Part shown: one piece after another, positions 33,555 to 44,729 of the stretch
Layout: each line of letters begins with the position of its first letter
How positions within the stretch are numbered: position 1 is the stretch's first letter
NCBI GenBank assembly: GCA_020740775.1
Contig: JAHEWK010000005.1
Coordinates: 2,046,001 to 2,110,000, forward strand
Length of the DNA stretch: 64,000 nucleotides
DNA from: Ilyonectria destructans
Lineage: Eukaryota; Ascomycota; Sordariomycetes; Hypocreales; Nectriaceae
Reading direction: 5' to 3'
Translations under genes and position numbers: made by a program
Notes under the pieces: generated by a model
What the model was told of the DNA's origin: nothing
Databases searched by the model: none
The model's input: only the letters and a program-made list of their open reading frames with translations

Positions 33555-34297
33555 GAAGATGCATAGAAGATGGATCGTCTAACTTGTAAACTTTTGAATC
33601 TTGGTATGGAGCTCCAGTTCTCTACATGGACCATTAAACTGATAAATGAAGCATACTCGATTACTGGAACAGATCGATATTTACCGGAGGCCGCATTATT
33701 GGAGCGTTGCTTGCTTACTTGGACACCGTGGTAGCCCGTGCGAATAAATAGCATACTCAACAAAATGTCAGAACCAATAATACAGGTTCATTCCTAGAAT
33801 GGAGTACTTTGTACGGATGCGAGACCATAGATTTGCCAGGCCCTCTGTCCAAGTTTTGAATACTAGATACTACCCTACAGCAGCGCGACATTGTAAACTA
33901 AACACTAACTTTCTTAATAGTAATGGAAATTGTAAATAGTATCTTGCCCTGGCTGCCCCTTAACTTCCTTGTTCTCCATTCTAACAGCAATATTGACGGC
34001 CAGTCACTTAGTGGGAAGATTTTAGATGTCAAATAACCAGTTCGGTAAATCATTTATGGTCAATTAGGGTACATGTAGCTATGATATTATCGCCAAAAAA
34101 AAGGCAATACTCGCTCCAGATGTGCTACACAATTCTTGGTTAAAAGTAACGATGCACTCTGTAACTACGTTGCGATATGTCCTAGGAGGAATTTTCCAAA
34201 CCGTGGCATGCGATCTCAAAGTGAAGGTATGATATAAAACCTTGGCCATCGCACACAAGTTCATTCCTCGTGTCGCCCATTTCCAACCTCCATCCTA
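33555..34297. other. AT-rich spacer between two orphan genes
   Basis: About 740 bp between the stops of two convergent orphan genes. It is clearly AT-rich with many TA steps. Open frames such as 33464-33763 (-) overlap the neighbouring gene and look like shadows. No gene seen. Confidence 0.45.
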
Positions 34298-35019
34298 CTA
34301 GTCCATAGACAGGTCCGTCGCCGTATATCTCACCATACTTTCGACTGTTGGAACCTGAGGGCGATGACGATGATGATCTTCAAATTCACGATCGTTGTCG
34401 AACAAGGCCCACGCACGCTGTCGGTAGAGACAGACAAAGTCATTGCAATGCCATGAAATTCGCCACCATCGACTCTGAGTGCTTGTGGGGACGTTGACAT
34501 TGATGGCAACGGTGAATGGAGGGCTCTGAGAGGTTTCGCTCTTCAATTCACCAACAAACCATAGAAAATTGGAGCCTTCCGACATGAGTAGGTTTGTGAC
34601 GAGGCTAAAACCCGATGTTGCCATCTGGGTATAATTTCCTCGCTTCAGTTTGAGCCACATAGACTGAATAAGCCACTCCCAAGGTTCGAGCTCGAGGGAT
34701 AATAGGAGAACTTGGCGTGACTTCCTTCGCTCCTTGTACTAGAAGACTTTGTTTGACTTACAATTAGAGCTTCGTAGGCGGTGAGAACGTGCGTGCGAAC
34801 ACCAGAGAGTAGCTGGAGCTCAGTTGACGGCGACCCCCTTCCCTCATACGTAAATAGGAGTCCCCAGTCCCAACACCAGAATGGAGACTGGGGATCAAAT
34901 TGATGTCCATCGTGGTTTTCCATGTCATTGCTTCTATCATCTTCGTCATCGTCGCTTCGGCTCAAATTTCCCGGTATGGAGCCATAGACCTTGCAAAGTA
35001 GTTCGTACCTCAAAAACTC
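34298..35019 (-). CDS. Orphan protein, probably incomplete at the 5' end
   Basis: Visible coding blocks are 35019-34762 and 34720-34298. The first block begins after a CTCCAG that could be an acceptor and reads EFLRYELLCKVYGSIPGN, which looks like the interior of a protein. I find no convincing upstream exon with an ATG. The intron may be 34721-34761 (41 bp, donor ATT|GTAAGT) or 34739-34788 (50 bp, weak donor CAC|GTTCTC); both keep frame. The second block reads LLLSLELEPWEWLIQSMWLK and ends VRYTATDLSMD. No known domain. Either the 5' part lies in an exon I missed, or the gene is truncated. Confidence 0.42.
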
Positions 35020-35437
35020 CTGGAGTATCCGACGTCATTCATCTTGCGTTAGGTAGTCGAGGTTCAATGGATGGATTCTCCTATAGAAACAGGGTCGAAG
35101 AAAGCGAGTGAAACATGAATCTTGGGCTCATTTAGGTCTAAGGACATCAAGTTATGTTGAGGACCTCTCTATTTAAGTTCACCACCTATCAATGTATTTC
35201 ACATTCGGAAGCTCCAAGACGAAGTTTGATAGCATTTGACTTCATTGTGTTTTTATCTTCTTTCGTTCACATAGCTTCTTTCTGAACATGCTCACCTCCA
35301 CTCCATGCTAACACCCTATCCAAGACCCAGTGGCTTCTCTAGCCGAGAGGCAAAGCTCGATCACCTCGCCTAACAAACACTAAACCAGATAAACCAAAAA
35401 AGACCAAAATAACCATGATTGTCGCCAGACGGCTGGG
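35020..35437. other. Spacer at the edge of the low-GC island
   Basis: About 420 bp before the MsrB stop codon. AT-rich, with no coding exon that I can support; it should contain the 5' end of the orphan gene if that gene is intact. Confidence 0.4.
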
Positions 35438-36076
35438 CTACTTCTCCACCGGCTTATCCTCAGGGGAGAAATTCAGGCTGATGCTGTTGACACAATGGCG
35501 CTCGTCTGTGGGCGTGGCGTAGCCCTCGCCCTTGAAGACGTGACCGAGGTGGCCACCGCAGTTGGCGCAGACAATCTCGATGCGGGACATGCCAAGGGTT
35601 TTGTCCTCGTGTCGGACAACAGCGCCAGGGATGCTATCGAAATAGGCCGGCCAACCGCACCCAGAGCTGAACTTGTGAGTGGCCTTGTACAGCGGCGCCT
35701 CGCAGCCGGCGCAGGTGTAGACGCCAGTCTCCGGGGCGTGCTTGTTGAATTTGCCGGAGCCCGGGGCTTCAGTACCCTTTTCTCGCAGGACGCGGAACTG
35801 CTCTGTGAGACAGTGTTAGTGTCGGACATCGGATGCGGAGAGGGGTAATGCACACATACCCTTGTTCAGGATTGCCTGCCACTCATCGTTGGTGCGCTGA
35901 TCGGGATACGACATGTTGGAGGACTTGGAGGAGGAAGTGCCGAAGAGAGAACCCAGGAAAGAGGACATGGGTCGAATGGGAACAGGCCGTAGGGTAGCAC
36001 GGCGTAGGGGCTGATGCGGGTTTACGCGGATAGAGAGGGTGCGGATGAGAGTTGATGATACTCGAGAAAATCGCAT
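35438..36076 (-). CDS. Peptide-methionine (R)-S-oxide reductase MsrB
   Basis: Exons 36076-35860 and 35802-35438; 193 aa; the 57-bp intron has donor G|GTATGT, a CTAAC branch and acceptor CTCACAG. It reduces the R form of methionine sulfoxide in proteins. Zinc is held by two CxxC pairs (CAGC and CANC). The substrate motif SGCGWPAYFDS and the catalytic Cys in RHCVNS (about C175) are intact. The first 35 residues are Arg/Ser/Leu-rich without acidic residues (MRFSRVSSTLIRTLSIRVN), a probable mitochondrial presequence. A second in-frame ATG starts MSSFLGSLFG and would give a shorter, cytosolic form. Confidence 0.93.
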
Positions 36077-37078
36077 GGATCGCGACGAGAGTGTGAGTAA
36101 ATAGGTGAGTTGAGTGGATTGAGGTAGTTGATAAAAGGTGACGAGCTCCTCCTTATATCTAGTTGTCGGGACCTAGTTTCATGCAGGGCTGTATGTATGC
36201 ACTCCACGTGTACGAGTATTGGATCAGTGGTTTGTTCGAGCTCTGATCCTTGTGGAAGCAATGTGGTGGCGATGCGGAACGTGACAAATCAGGCGTGTTG
36301 GCGTTTGGATGGGGGAAAATGAGGGGCGCCCGCGATGTGGAATCTTTCGGGGGATTTCAAGGGCATTTCGAGTTGCATCATCAACTGTGCTGAGTGTCAC
36401 AGCCACACTAAGCTCCCCGCGGACGGGGTATGTATTTGGAAGAGTACCCATGTCCCCGTCCACTAAGAGCGCGCTTCTGAGTAATCTTTGTAGGCGAAGT
36501 TAATGCTGGAATCCGGGTCCATCCAGCGCTCGTCAATCGATTGCAGGGTGGGCCTGAGAGGGAACGGGACAGATTAAGCAATCGGCGTGTCGTCATCGAC
36601 ATCTCATGCGCCGTCGGAGAAGTCATGATGAATGGGTGCCTCCAAGGCAGTCGTCAATGCTACTGCGTTCCTTTCTTGCTGCCTCAGGATCCCTGTCAAC
36701 TAGATTAAGCGTCTCAGTGGACAAAACCCCCACTGCGCGCTGTGGCTGGTGAATCATGGTGCCCAAAGCCCAAACCGCGAGCCAGAGTGTCCCAGGTCCC
36801 ACCCTTCCTACCCTTCCTACTCCATACCTAATTAGCTTCAGGGCGTGCTAATTCCGCTGGGGGCTTCTGTTACAGCACCACTGACCACCTTGGCACCTCC
36901 CTACCCGACTCGAGACACCACACACACGACCGTCGACCGTCTAGGTTGCCACATTTATCAAAGGCCTCCCCCTAAGGAGCCCCGATACTCGCTTCACGTC
37001 TTCCCGGACCGCTCACGACCCGTCGTCCATCTTCCTCTCACATCCCCGCCGCTCCCATACAAATCGCCTCCCACCGCC
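36077..37078. promoter_or_regulatory. Divergent promoter region, MsrB / ArfGAP
   Basis: 1.0 kb between divergent ATGs. The 36840-37078 part is C-rich and runs straight into the ArfGAP ATG, so it is probably leader. No named element recognised and no coding exon. Confidence 0.5.
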
Positions 37079-38857
37079 ATGTCAAGGAGGGCCCCGAACC
37101 CCGCCGCCGAGCGGGCGGCGCAAAACACAGCTACCATCAAGAACCTCCTGAAGCTGGAGTCCAACAAGGTCTGCGCCGATTGCAAGAGGAACAAGCGTAC
37201 GTGGCTCTCGTGAAACCAATGCTCCCATTCTCGTCGACTGCTTTGCGCGGGGATTCTGTGCTGACATGTGTTGCGGTTCCCTCTAGATCCCCGATGGGCC
37301 AGTTGGAACCTAGGTGTCTTCGTCTGCATCCGATGCTCGGGCATCCACCGTGGTATGGGCACCCATATCAGCCGAGTCAAGTCCGTCGACCTCGACTCCT
37401 GGACCGACGAACAGCTGCAGAGCATCCTCAGCTGGGGCAACGCGCGCGCCAATAAGTACTGGGAAGCCAAGCTGGCCGCCGGCCACGCCCCCTCTGAGGG
37501 AAAGATCGAGAACTTCATCCGCACAAAGTACGAGCTTAAGCGATGGACCATGGATGGCCCCATCCCCGACCCTGCGACCCTTGATGCCGACGGTGATGAC
37601 GATGTTCCCCTGAGTTTGGTCAAGGAGAAGCAGGTGATAGAGCGCAAGGAGTCGATCCGGAAGGCCTCACTGGGACAGTCCGCTGCTCCTCGCACCATCC
37701 CACCCCCCCAAGGCGACCTCATCGGCGGAGACCCTGTTCCAGTTCGATCGAGCAGTGCCGCACCTCCCATTGCCAAGGTGGCTCCCAAGGGCGAACCCGC
37801 GCCCCCTCGATCCACTAGCACCAAGGATTCGCTGCTGGGACTCGACTTCTTTGGGGAGCCTTCAGCCCCTCCGCGACCAGCAAGTACAACAGGTACCAGC
37901 ACAGCTACCGGTCAATCTCGTCCCGATCTGAAGCAGTCGATCCTGTCTCTTTATGCCACTGCCCCCCGACCACAGGCTCCTCAGCAGGCTCCCCAGGGCG
38001 CCTTTGGAGCTATGCCCTCCCCGACATTCGGCCACCAGTCCCAAGGATCTGTTGGTGGTTTCGGTGATGCATTCGGCAGCCTCAGCATCTCCAACGCCGC
38101 TCCCCCGAAGCCGGCTGCTCCGGATCCATTTGCCAGCCTTGGCAGCGGCCGGGTTACCTCCAGCAACAGCGCGTTCAGTGGACTTGGCGGAGGGAGCTTT
38201 TTCGACAGCAAACCCGCCCAGCCTGCCGCTCCCGTGCACCAGAATCAACCCGCCATGTCCCTTGGCGGAGGCTTCGGCGGCTTCTCATCGCCCGCTCCCG
38301 CCGCTGCGCCGAAGCCAGCCCAGGCATCCTCCTCTGCCATGGGCGACCTTTTCGATCTCTCCGCCCCTGTGACCCAGACTTCTCCCCCTCCGCCCTCTAA
38401 CCCAACTATGCCCCCGGCTTCCAACTCCGTCTTCAACCTCTCGTCTCCCCAGCCCGCTGCCCCCGCGCCGGTCACTACTACAACAACAACCAGCTCCATG
38501 GGCGGTTTCTCGGGCGCTGATGTCTGGGGAAGTGGAAACGAATGGAACACCCCTGCTGCGCCAGCTCCCGCGCCGGCTGCTGCCCATAAGAGCCCTGCGT
38601 TGCCGCCGCCTGTAAGCAACGACTTTGGTTGGGGAAATTCTCCTGCTGCCGCTGCTCCTTCTTCGTCCTTTGCCAACACACCCATCGTCCCCGGTGCCTC
38701 GGGCGGATTCAGCCCGCAACCGCCGAAGGTCTCGGCAGATGAGGAGTTTGGAGGATGGACTAGCAGCACCGGTCCTTCCGCTACTGGTGGAGGAACTAAG
38801 AAGTCTGGCGGAGGCTTTGGTGGCGACGAGGACTTGTTCTCTAACGTGTGGGGTTAA
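37079..38857 (+). CDS. ArfGAP domain protein, AGE2/SMAP-like
   Basis: Exons 37079-37196 and 37287-38857; 562 aa; the 90-bp intron cuts the zinc finger. The ArfGAP domain spans residues 15-135. Zinc ligands are C32, C35, C53 and C56, the arginine finger is in GIHRGMGTH (R61), followed by SVDLDSW and the closing FIRTKYELKRW. This pattern is closest to yeast Age2 and metazoan SMAP proteins, which stimulate GTP hydrolysis by Arf at the TGN/endosomes. The remaining 400 residues are Pro/Ala/Gly/Ser-rich and disordered, with FxG, DPFASLG and FGxW-like short motifs that could bind coat and adaptor proteins. Age2 orthology is likely but not proven. Confidence 0.88.
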
Positions 38858-39460
38858 GGAGACTTTTGAAGTATCTATATGACTCAAAAGGGGATGGAAA
38901 GGGGGGTGCAAAGAGGGGATATGATATGTTTGAACATAACGACTGCGGGCATGTCAGGGGTGTTTTGCATGTTAGGAGTCCATGTAGATCGTACAAAAGG
39001 GGACCGGGGGGACTTTAAATTTTGAACTTTATACGACCTTGCAGCGTGATGACCTCTCAATATGGGACTGCAATAGCAGAAGTGAAAGTATTAGGTGGTT
39101 TATTTATATTTTTGTAGCCAACGCCGAACCCAACGCTGAGAGTAGGGCCTCAGTACAAGATAAAACACAGGAGTAAATCCTCCAGAGGACACTAGCCTCC
39201 AACACGCTCGCTGTCGAGCCCATATCTTATCCTCTCTTTAACGATGTGCGTCCCCCTATGCTGTACTCGTAAGGCGAGTGTTCCGTCTTCTTCTAACGAG
39301 TGCCCTGAGCATTTGACGGACCGAAAGCAGCTCTATTCATGTCGCAAACCCATGGTTCCTAAATCCCAGACCCAGAAATCCCCACGTTTCATCATATCTC
39401 GCGATGCGCAATTGGCCTATCCCGCGATCAACTGCGGGCGGCAACGTGACGAATAGTCGC
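38858..39460. other. Convergent 3' intergenic region
   Basis: About 600 bp between the ArfGAP stop (+) and SFT1 stop (-). AT-rich around 39000-39120, consistent with 3' UTRs. No gene seen. Confidence 0.5.
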
Positions 39461-39810
39461 TCAGAAAAGCATCTTCAAGCCGTAGTACAGCACCAGGAAC
39501 GTAACGATGACGATGCCCGCGAGCTTCATGATGGCAACCTGATTGCCCGAAGCGGCCATGCGAGTCAGGCGGCCGGCGGAGCCCTTGATGCTGGTCGACA
39601 TGGAGGAGAAGGTGTCGGACTGCAAGGGCGAGTTAGTATGGCGAGAGGCGGGACAGGCGGGAGGAGGAGACGGACGGTGTTGTCGATGACATCCTGGGCG
39701 CGCGCGTTGTCGTAGATGTCGACGGTGACGCCGCGCAGGGCGGTGACCTTTGCGGAGAGTTCGTCCAGCCGAGCGTTGTTCTGGCGCTCGCGTTCGTAGG
39801 CTTCAGACAT
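39461..39810 (-). CDS. SFT1: Qc-SNARE of the SFT1/BET1 type
   Basis: Exons 39810-39676 and 39619-39461; 97 aa, the same length as yeast Sft1. The protein is one SNARE helix (about residues 10-72) with heptad hydrophobics, followed by a single C-terminal membrane anchor (VAIMKLAGIVIVTFLVLYYGL). The stretch SDTFSSMSTSIKGSAGRLTRM matches the Sft1 linker better than Bet1. Sft1 acts in intra-Golgi retrograde fusion. The 56-bp intron has an unusual GTCCGT donor, a CATACTAAC branch and acceptor TTGCAG; without it the membrane anchor would be lost. Confidence 0.86.
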
Positions 39811-41163
39811 GGTGGGCGGTTATGATGGCGGGCTCGGAGAGAACGGAGGATGGTAGTCGATGCGTCGGTCAGAGTTGGCGTCGCGATCGGCGAGTTGGAA
39901 CAGGGGGCGGATGGTCTATTGCAGAGACGCAACCGGGCAAGTCAGTGAGATGGGTTCGGATTGAGGCTAAGACGGCCGAATGGCGGAGCGTAGGAGCGTG
40001 GGAGCGTGCAGGAGGCAAAGCCCGAGGACGAGGTTGTGGTGAAAGGGGTCGAGATGGCGCTCTCACCAAAGGATGAACAGAGAGAGACTCCGGCGGCGAA
40101 ACCAAAACCGAAACCGAAACCCATGACGATGTTCCGGGCCGCCCACCAAATTCCGCACTGCAGGCCAGGCCGCCGCCCAGACCCTTTCTCCAAGACCCGG
40201 TACGTACCGCCGAGGCCCCAGCGAACTCGCCCGGGACCAGAAGCATTGCGCTAGGGATGGGGCCAGCTCCACTGCAGCGTCGCCAGGCCAGTCGCACATG
40301 CACCGCCACAGCATCCCAGCGTCTTTAAGTCCGGGAGGGGGAAAGCCAGAGCACACCAGAACCCAATGGGAACGCTACCATTGGGATTCAGTGCAGATGC
40401 CCAGTGTTTCTACCAGCCAGTTGATGCTCCACTGCAGCGGTTGTTTAGCAGCCGGCCTTGTTTTTCGAGGTGGAGGACCGCCCCCCGCAGGCCGCCAATG
40501 ACGCCGCTGAGCCTTCTCTGGGTACTGAAGGTCCCCCGAAGGGCCTAGCTTACAGCGGGGAGGGGGGCCGGCCGCGTTTTGGCAGGCGCCGCTTCAGTGA
40601 GTAAGCAAATGCCGTGCGTGGTGTCTTGTGGAAGCTTGTCAGGCTTCTGCAGCGAGCGGCAGCCCGAGACTCCGGGAGTTGCTGCGCCACAACCACGAGG
40701 CATGGCGGGACTTACGTATTCGAAGCTTGGCTTTCGTCCGGTCACCATCCATGCCGACGTGCATAGCCTCGTCCCCTCGCTCATCTTTCTCTGGGCGTCT
40801 TCTTCTGGGCGTTTCTGTCTCTTCCGCTACATACTTAGTACAAGTCAGTCTCGGGTCTCACTGCGCTCTCTGATCTCTCCTCCTCCCGCGACAGTCTCAG
40901 CAGCTCCCAGTTGGTCCCGTCCCTGATCATCCGAAGCCCGCCCAAGCTCACGGCTTACAGCGCGCACTCTGCCCAACTAGGTGTCGCTCTCTCCCACTGT
41001 CTGGTGACGTCCGCGGCCAAGCTGCAACCCCACCCACCAAGACCGGCCTGCCTCCACCCATAACATCGTTCCGGATACCGTGAGCTTGCTCCGTCAACAA
41101 ACGGCGCGCAGACAGCACAACTCCTCCTGCGTGATTTCGGCCGCTCCCTGGAATTCCGTCAAG
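39811..41163. promoter_or_regulatory. Divergent intergenic region, SFT1 / YSC84-like
   Basis: 1.35 kb between divergent starts. The open frames here (e.g. 39869-40309) have no coding support. The last 350 bp are pyrimidine-rich (TCTC- and CTCC-rich from about 40780) and probably include the YSC84 promoter and leader. Confidence 0.45.
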
Positions 41164-42527
41164 ATGGGCATCAACAATCCCCTCCCGTCGTCTATGGCGT
41201 GTAAGTCCTGCCCCTCAATCCCCATCCCCGCACCCCTCTCTCCTCTCCCAATCCGCGTCCAGCCTCGCCGAAGCACCCGCTGACACGATCCCTTCTCCTC
41301 GTCCACAGCGGAATGCAAAAAGTGCGGCAAGATCCTCTCCTCCTTCACCAGCCCGCGCCAAACCTTCGGCCCCGAAAAGGTCATCCCTCCCAACATTCTC
41401 GCCAACGCCAAAGGCCTCGCCATCATCACCGTCCTCAAGGCCGGCTTCCTCGGATCTGGTCGCTTCGGCAGCGGCCTCGTTGTCGCACGCCTCCCCGATG
41501 GCACCTGGAGCGCCCCGAGCGCTATTGCCACTGCTGGCGCCGGCTTCGGTGGCCAGATTGGTTTCGAGCTTACCGACTTCGTCTTCATCCTCAACGATGC
41601 CAGCGCCGTCAAGACATTTGCGCAGGCCGGTTCCTTGACCCTTGGTGGCAATGTGTCTCTGGCTGCTGGTCCCGTCGGTCGCAACGCCGAGGCCGCCGGT
41701 GCTGCTTCTCTTAGGAGCGTAGCGGGAATTTTCAGCTACTCCAAGACCAAGGGTCTGTTTGCTGGTGTCTCCCTGGAGGGTTCTGCCATTATCGAGCGTC
41801 GCGATGCCAACGAGAAGATGTATGGAACACGCTACACCGCGCAGCAGCTCCTGACGGGCTCCGTTCGGCCGCCACCCCAGGCTGCTCCTCTCATGGGCAT
41901 CCTTAACTCGAGGGTCTTCAGCGGCATGGGAGGCCCCGGCATGACTGAAGACGGCATGTACAACGAGACGCCCGTCTACGACGAAAGACATGACGACGTT
42001 GTATGGAACGGTCGACGAGGTTCTGCCTACGGCGAGGGCGTGTCGCGTGATCGTACAGGCGACAATGACAGCTTTGGCGCTCCCAAGCGCTCAACAACAT
42101 GGCAAGATGACGTCTACGACCGACAAGGCGGCTTCAGCGCGACCCCTTCAAGGTCGAATACCTTCGCAGGAGGCCACAACGATGAATATGTCTACAAGGA
42201 CACCCCCAGCCCAGCTTTCGGTGCAGAGAAGAAGACAGGTCCCGGCCGGCCGGCGGCTCCCAAGCCGAACTTCGCCGCTAAGCAAGCGCTGCTCAAGAAG
42301 AACGAGGCGGTCGCCGTGTACAACTTTGACGCGGACCAGGCCGGTGATCTCGGTTTCAAGAAGGGCGAGGTCATCACCATCCTCAAGCGCACTGACAGTG
42401 AGAACGACTGGTGGTATGTATTCATGTCTTCCCATCCATCAACATACCTAACTCTCTCCACAGGACTGGCCAGATTGGGTCGAGGCAGGGCATCTTCCCT
42501 AGCAACTACGTCAAAATGAAGGAATAA
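41164..42527 (+). CDS. YSC84: YSC84/LSB3-like SYLF plus SH3 domain protein
   Basis: Exons 41164-41200, 41309-42413, 42464-42527; 401 aa. The N-terminus MGINNPLPSSMASECKKCGK opens the SYLF (DUF500) domain, about residues 1-230, with GLAIITVLKAGFLGSGRFG and GAGFGGQIGFELTDFVFIL. A linker of about 115 residues rich in Asp, Arg and Ser follows. The SH3 domain covers the last 60 residues (AVAVYNFDADQAGDLGFKKGE; DWWTGQIGSRQGIFPSNYV), interrupted by a 50-bp intron at the W-W pair. Yeast relatives bind actin and phosphoinositides at endocytic patches. The AIM21-like protein in this window carries SH3-binding type PxxP motifs, so a functional link is possible. Confidence 0.93.
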
Positions 42528-43431
42528 GGGTGTGCATCATGCCACTTCAAACCCGAATCACCACCTCGAAAACTGTCTTGAATAGACAGACATTAACCAC
42601 GAAACCGACGACACGACAACACCCGATCTGCGACCATCAAGACCAGCTCCCACTTGGTCGCGATCCATGATTTCTATTTCAGGCGCCGCTCTTACCAAAC
42701 CAGGTGGACCAGGCGCGCGGAACTTCAGGAGGAGGAACTCAACAGGGAAAGGGAAATCAAACCACGGCTGCTTAGAGAGATACACCCTTGGACAACGGTT
42801 TTTTTTTCTCTGTCGGAATGGGCCAGGCTCTTCATACCCCATACATCTCTTCTTTTTTCTGCCTTTTTTTTTCTAACCATCACGCGGTACGGCCATTGGT
42901 ATCATACCACCACTGCTTTTTTTGCGTTCTTGTGATACTCCCGGTGGTCAGGGAGAAGTCATCTTAAAAGTGACCTTCTCCCTCCCCCCTTTTTGGTTTT
43001 CATCTTGCTTCATCCACCAATCATCCCTCACTGCTGGCCATGCCAAATTTGATCGAGCTCTGTTGACTGGGGTTATGATGGGTTGATGTATTGTATGAAG
43101 GTGAATTAGTCGTTACCATGTTAAGAGATGAAATGGAAATGAGGACATGATGTGTTCATGATGGAAACAAAACTCTACCCCCTCTGTCTGTATCACTGGG
43201 AATTACGATAGTACCACATGCGAAAGGCCAATGTGATTCAGAAACTTTTGCGCAAGCTAAACTTTTGTCTATACCTCTACTCCCAACATTTTCCCCAACC
43301 CTTCTTTGTGTATGTGACGGAGTGCCTTGTTAGCTACAAGCTCAGGTCTTATAACCCTGCTTGTACTTTACATCCCACAACTAATCTCCCCTTGCTTAGC
43401 ATCCGAACATTCTCGACCATGAGAAGGGCCA
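42528..43431. other. Convergent 3' region with T-rich tracts
   Basis: About 900 bp between YSC84 and the next minus-strand gene. Runs of T occur at about 42798-42808, 42850-42874 and 42919-42927 on the plus strand. They are probably part of the YSC84 3' end. No gene seen. Confidence 0.5.
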
Positions 43432-44337
43432 CTAGGTAGCGACCGAAGCCACCCAAGCCTCAACTCGCTTTCTAGTGATTGTGGGGCTCTTTGCTTCAGG
43501 GCGCCTGACAAGGTGCCAAACCGCCTCGCGTGCTTCCTCCTTGACCTTGATGACTTTGAAACTCTTGGCCAACTCTCGCCCTCGTCCCTTGCCACGGTCC
43601 AAGTCCGCCATCAGCTTGCACACCTCGCCACGGATGCCTCGGCGGCGAGTGGTGGGAACGGTAATATGGATCTTGCGGTCGGTATTTGACGAGTGGGCTT
43701 CCTGAATGCTCCAAATGACAATGTTATTGTTCTTGGCTTCACCCCACTTAAGGATGTGTCGTGGCAGATTTGGAGCCTGATCGTTCACGAGTCGAAAGAG
43801 ACTCACGTCTGACTTGTTGATGGAGGTTTCAACATTTGTGAGATTGAGGTCCTGGAAGAGGTCCAGGATGCCGTCGCGGCTGCAATACCAGCTTGTGGCC
43901 ATTTTGTCGGTTATGTCGTTGTTCGTTGTTGTGTAATGAGGCTTGGGGTCGGTATCCGTGAAACAGAGTTTAAATGGAGATTCTCTCTTGAAAATGGCGT
44001 GGGAAGTGGGCTTGGGCATTATCTTGAGAAAGCGCCTTGAAGAAGTTTGAGAGGGGTGCCTGAGAGATCTTTCGACCTCGAGTGATACGTTGCGGGGAGA
44101 GTTTTCAGGAGCAAAAGGAGGGATGGTCCTCGGCTTTATGCCTTCTTCTGTTCGACGATGAGAGTCTTGTTTCGCCGTGGCCATGTCCATTGAGGTATCA
44201 GACAAAAGGGTTGGCATGGAACGCGATGCTAACTGTTTCGGGAAGCAGGGTAGAGATGATTGCAAACCCAATGGTCCAACTCTGGCGGGCTCAAAGAGGT
44301 TCCTTTGCAGGAGTTCCATGTTGCTGGATGTAGCCAT
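43432..44337 (-). CDS. Uncharacterised basic protein
   Basis: Single exon, 301 aa from the ATG at 44337 (MATSSNMELLQRNLFEPARV). The frame stays open 78 codons further upstream, but that part looks non-coding. I do not recognise the family. The first 130 residues are Ser/Pro/Arg-rich. From about residue 145 a compact block follows (KMATSWYCSRDGILDLFQDL through ITVPTTRRRGIRGEVCKLM), then a strongly basic C-terminus with alternating Lys/Arg (MADLDRGKGRGRELAKSFKV). A basic tail suggests nucleic-acid binding, but no named motif is present. Confidence 0.6.
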   Translation of the reverse strand: MATSSNMELLQRNLFEPARVGPLGLQSSLPCFPKQLASRSMPTLLSDTSMDMATAKQDSHRRTEEGIKPRTIPPFAPENSPRNVSLEVERSLRHPSQTSSRRFLKIMPKPTSHAIFKRESPFKLCFTDTDPKPHYTTTNNDITDKMATSWYCSRDGILDLFQDLNLTNVETSINKSDVSLFRLVNDQAPNLPRHILKWGEAKNNNIVIWSIQEAHSSNTDRKIHITVPTTRRRGIRGEVCKLMADLDRGKGRGRELAKSFKVIKVKEEAREAVWHLVRRPEAKSPTITRKRVEAWVASVAT

Positions 44338-44729
44338 ATTCTGGGTGGTACTCAAGGTTGAATGGTACCAAGAGAAAGCATACGAGATGAATGTAGTATG
44401 ATCCTGGGAACAAGATGATCGTCGCAAAGCACAACTGATGTTAGATGTGAGTTGAGAATTATCCCACGGGGCAAGAGAATACCGGTCCTTCTCGCATCTG
44501 AAATGCAAAGTGCAGGTGCAAATCAACTCGGTATGGAAGTTGCCCCCATTTTGCTCAATAGCAAGCAACAAGCGGCGTTGGGGTCAATCCGCAGAAGGCG
44601 TCAAAGCTCTCTGAACCAAATACGAATGGGGCACTTTCCATTATCGGTCTGAGGTGAGAACCCACGATGGCTGCCCTACAAGCGTTGCGTATTGACAAGG
44701 TTTGTGATGAAACTTCAACCAATGGCCCG
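44338..44729. promoter_or_regulatory. Upstream region of the uncharacterised basic protein gene
   Basis: About 390 bp between two minus-strand genes. It should contain the promoter of the downstream gene and the 3' end of the upstream one. No motif recognised. Confidence 0.4.

Noticed and set aside
36845..37078. In-frame upstream extension of the ArfGAP gene
   Set aside because: The extension is Pro/Thr-rich, without ArfGAP features. The ATG at 37079 fits family N-termini.
36994..37902. 302-codon minus-strand open frame
   Set aside because: Antisense to the ArfGAP domain; no domain of its own and overlaps a well-supported gene.
38245..38911. Pro/Gly-rich minus-strand open frames
   Set aside because: Antisense to the low-complexity ArfGAP C-terminus.
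41215..41991. 258-codon minus-strand open frame
   Set aside because: Antisense shadow of the SYLF domain of the YSC84-like gene.
44340..44571. 78-codon upstream extension of the basic protein gene
   Set aside because: Cys/His/Ser-rich, unlike the downstream protein; the ATG at 44337 gives a better start.
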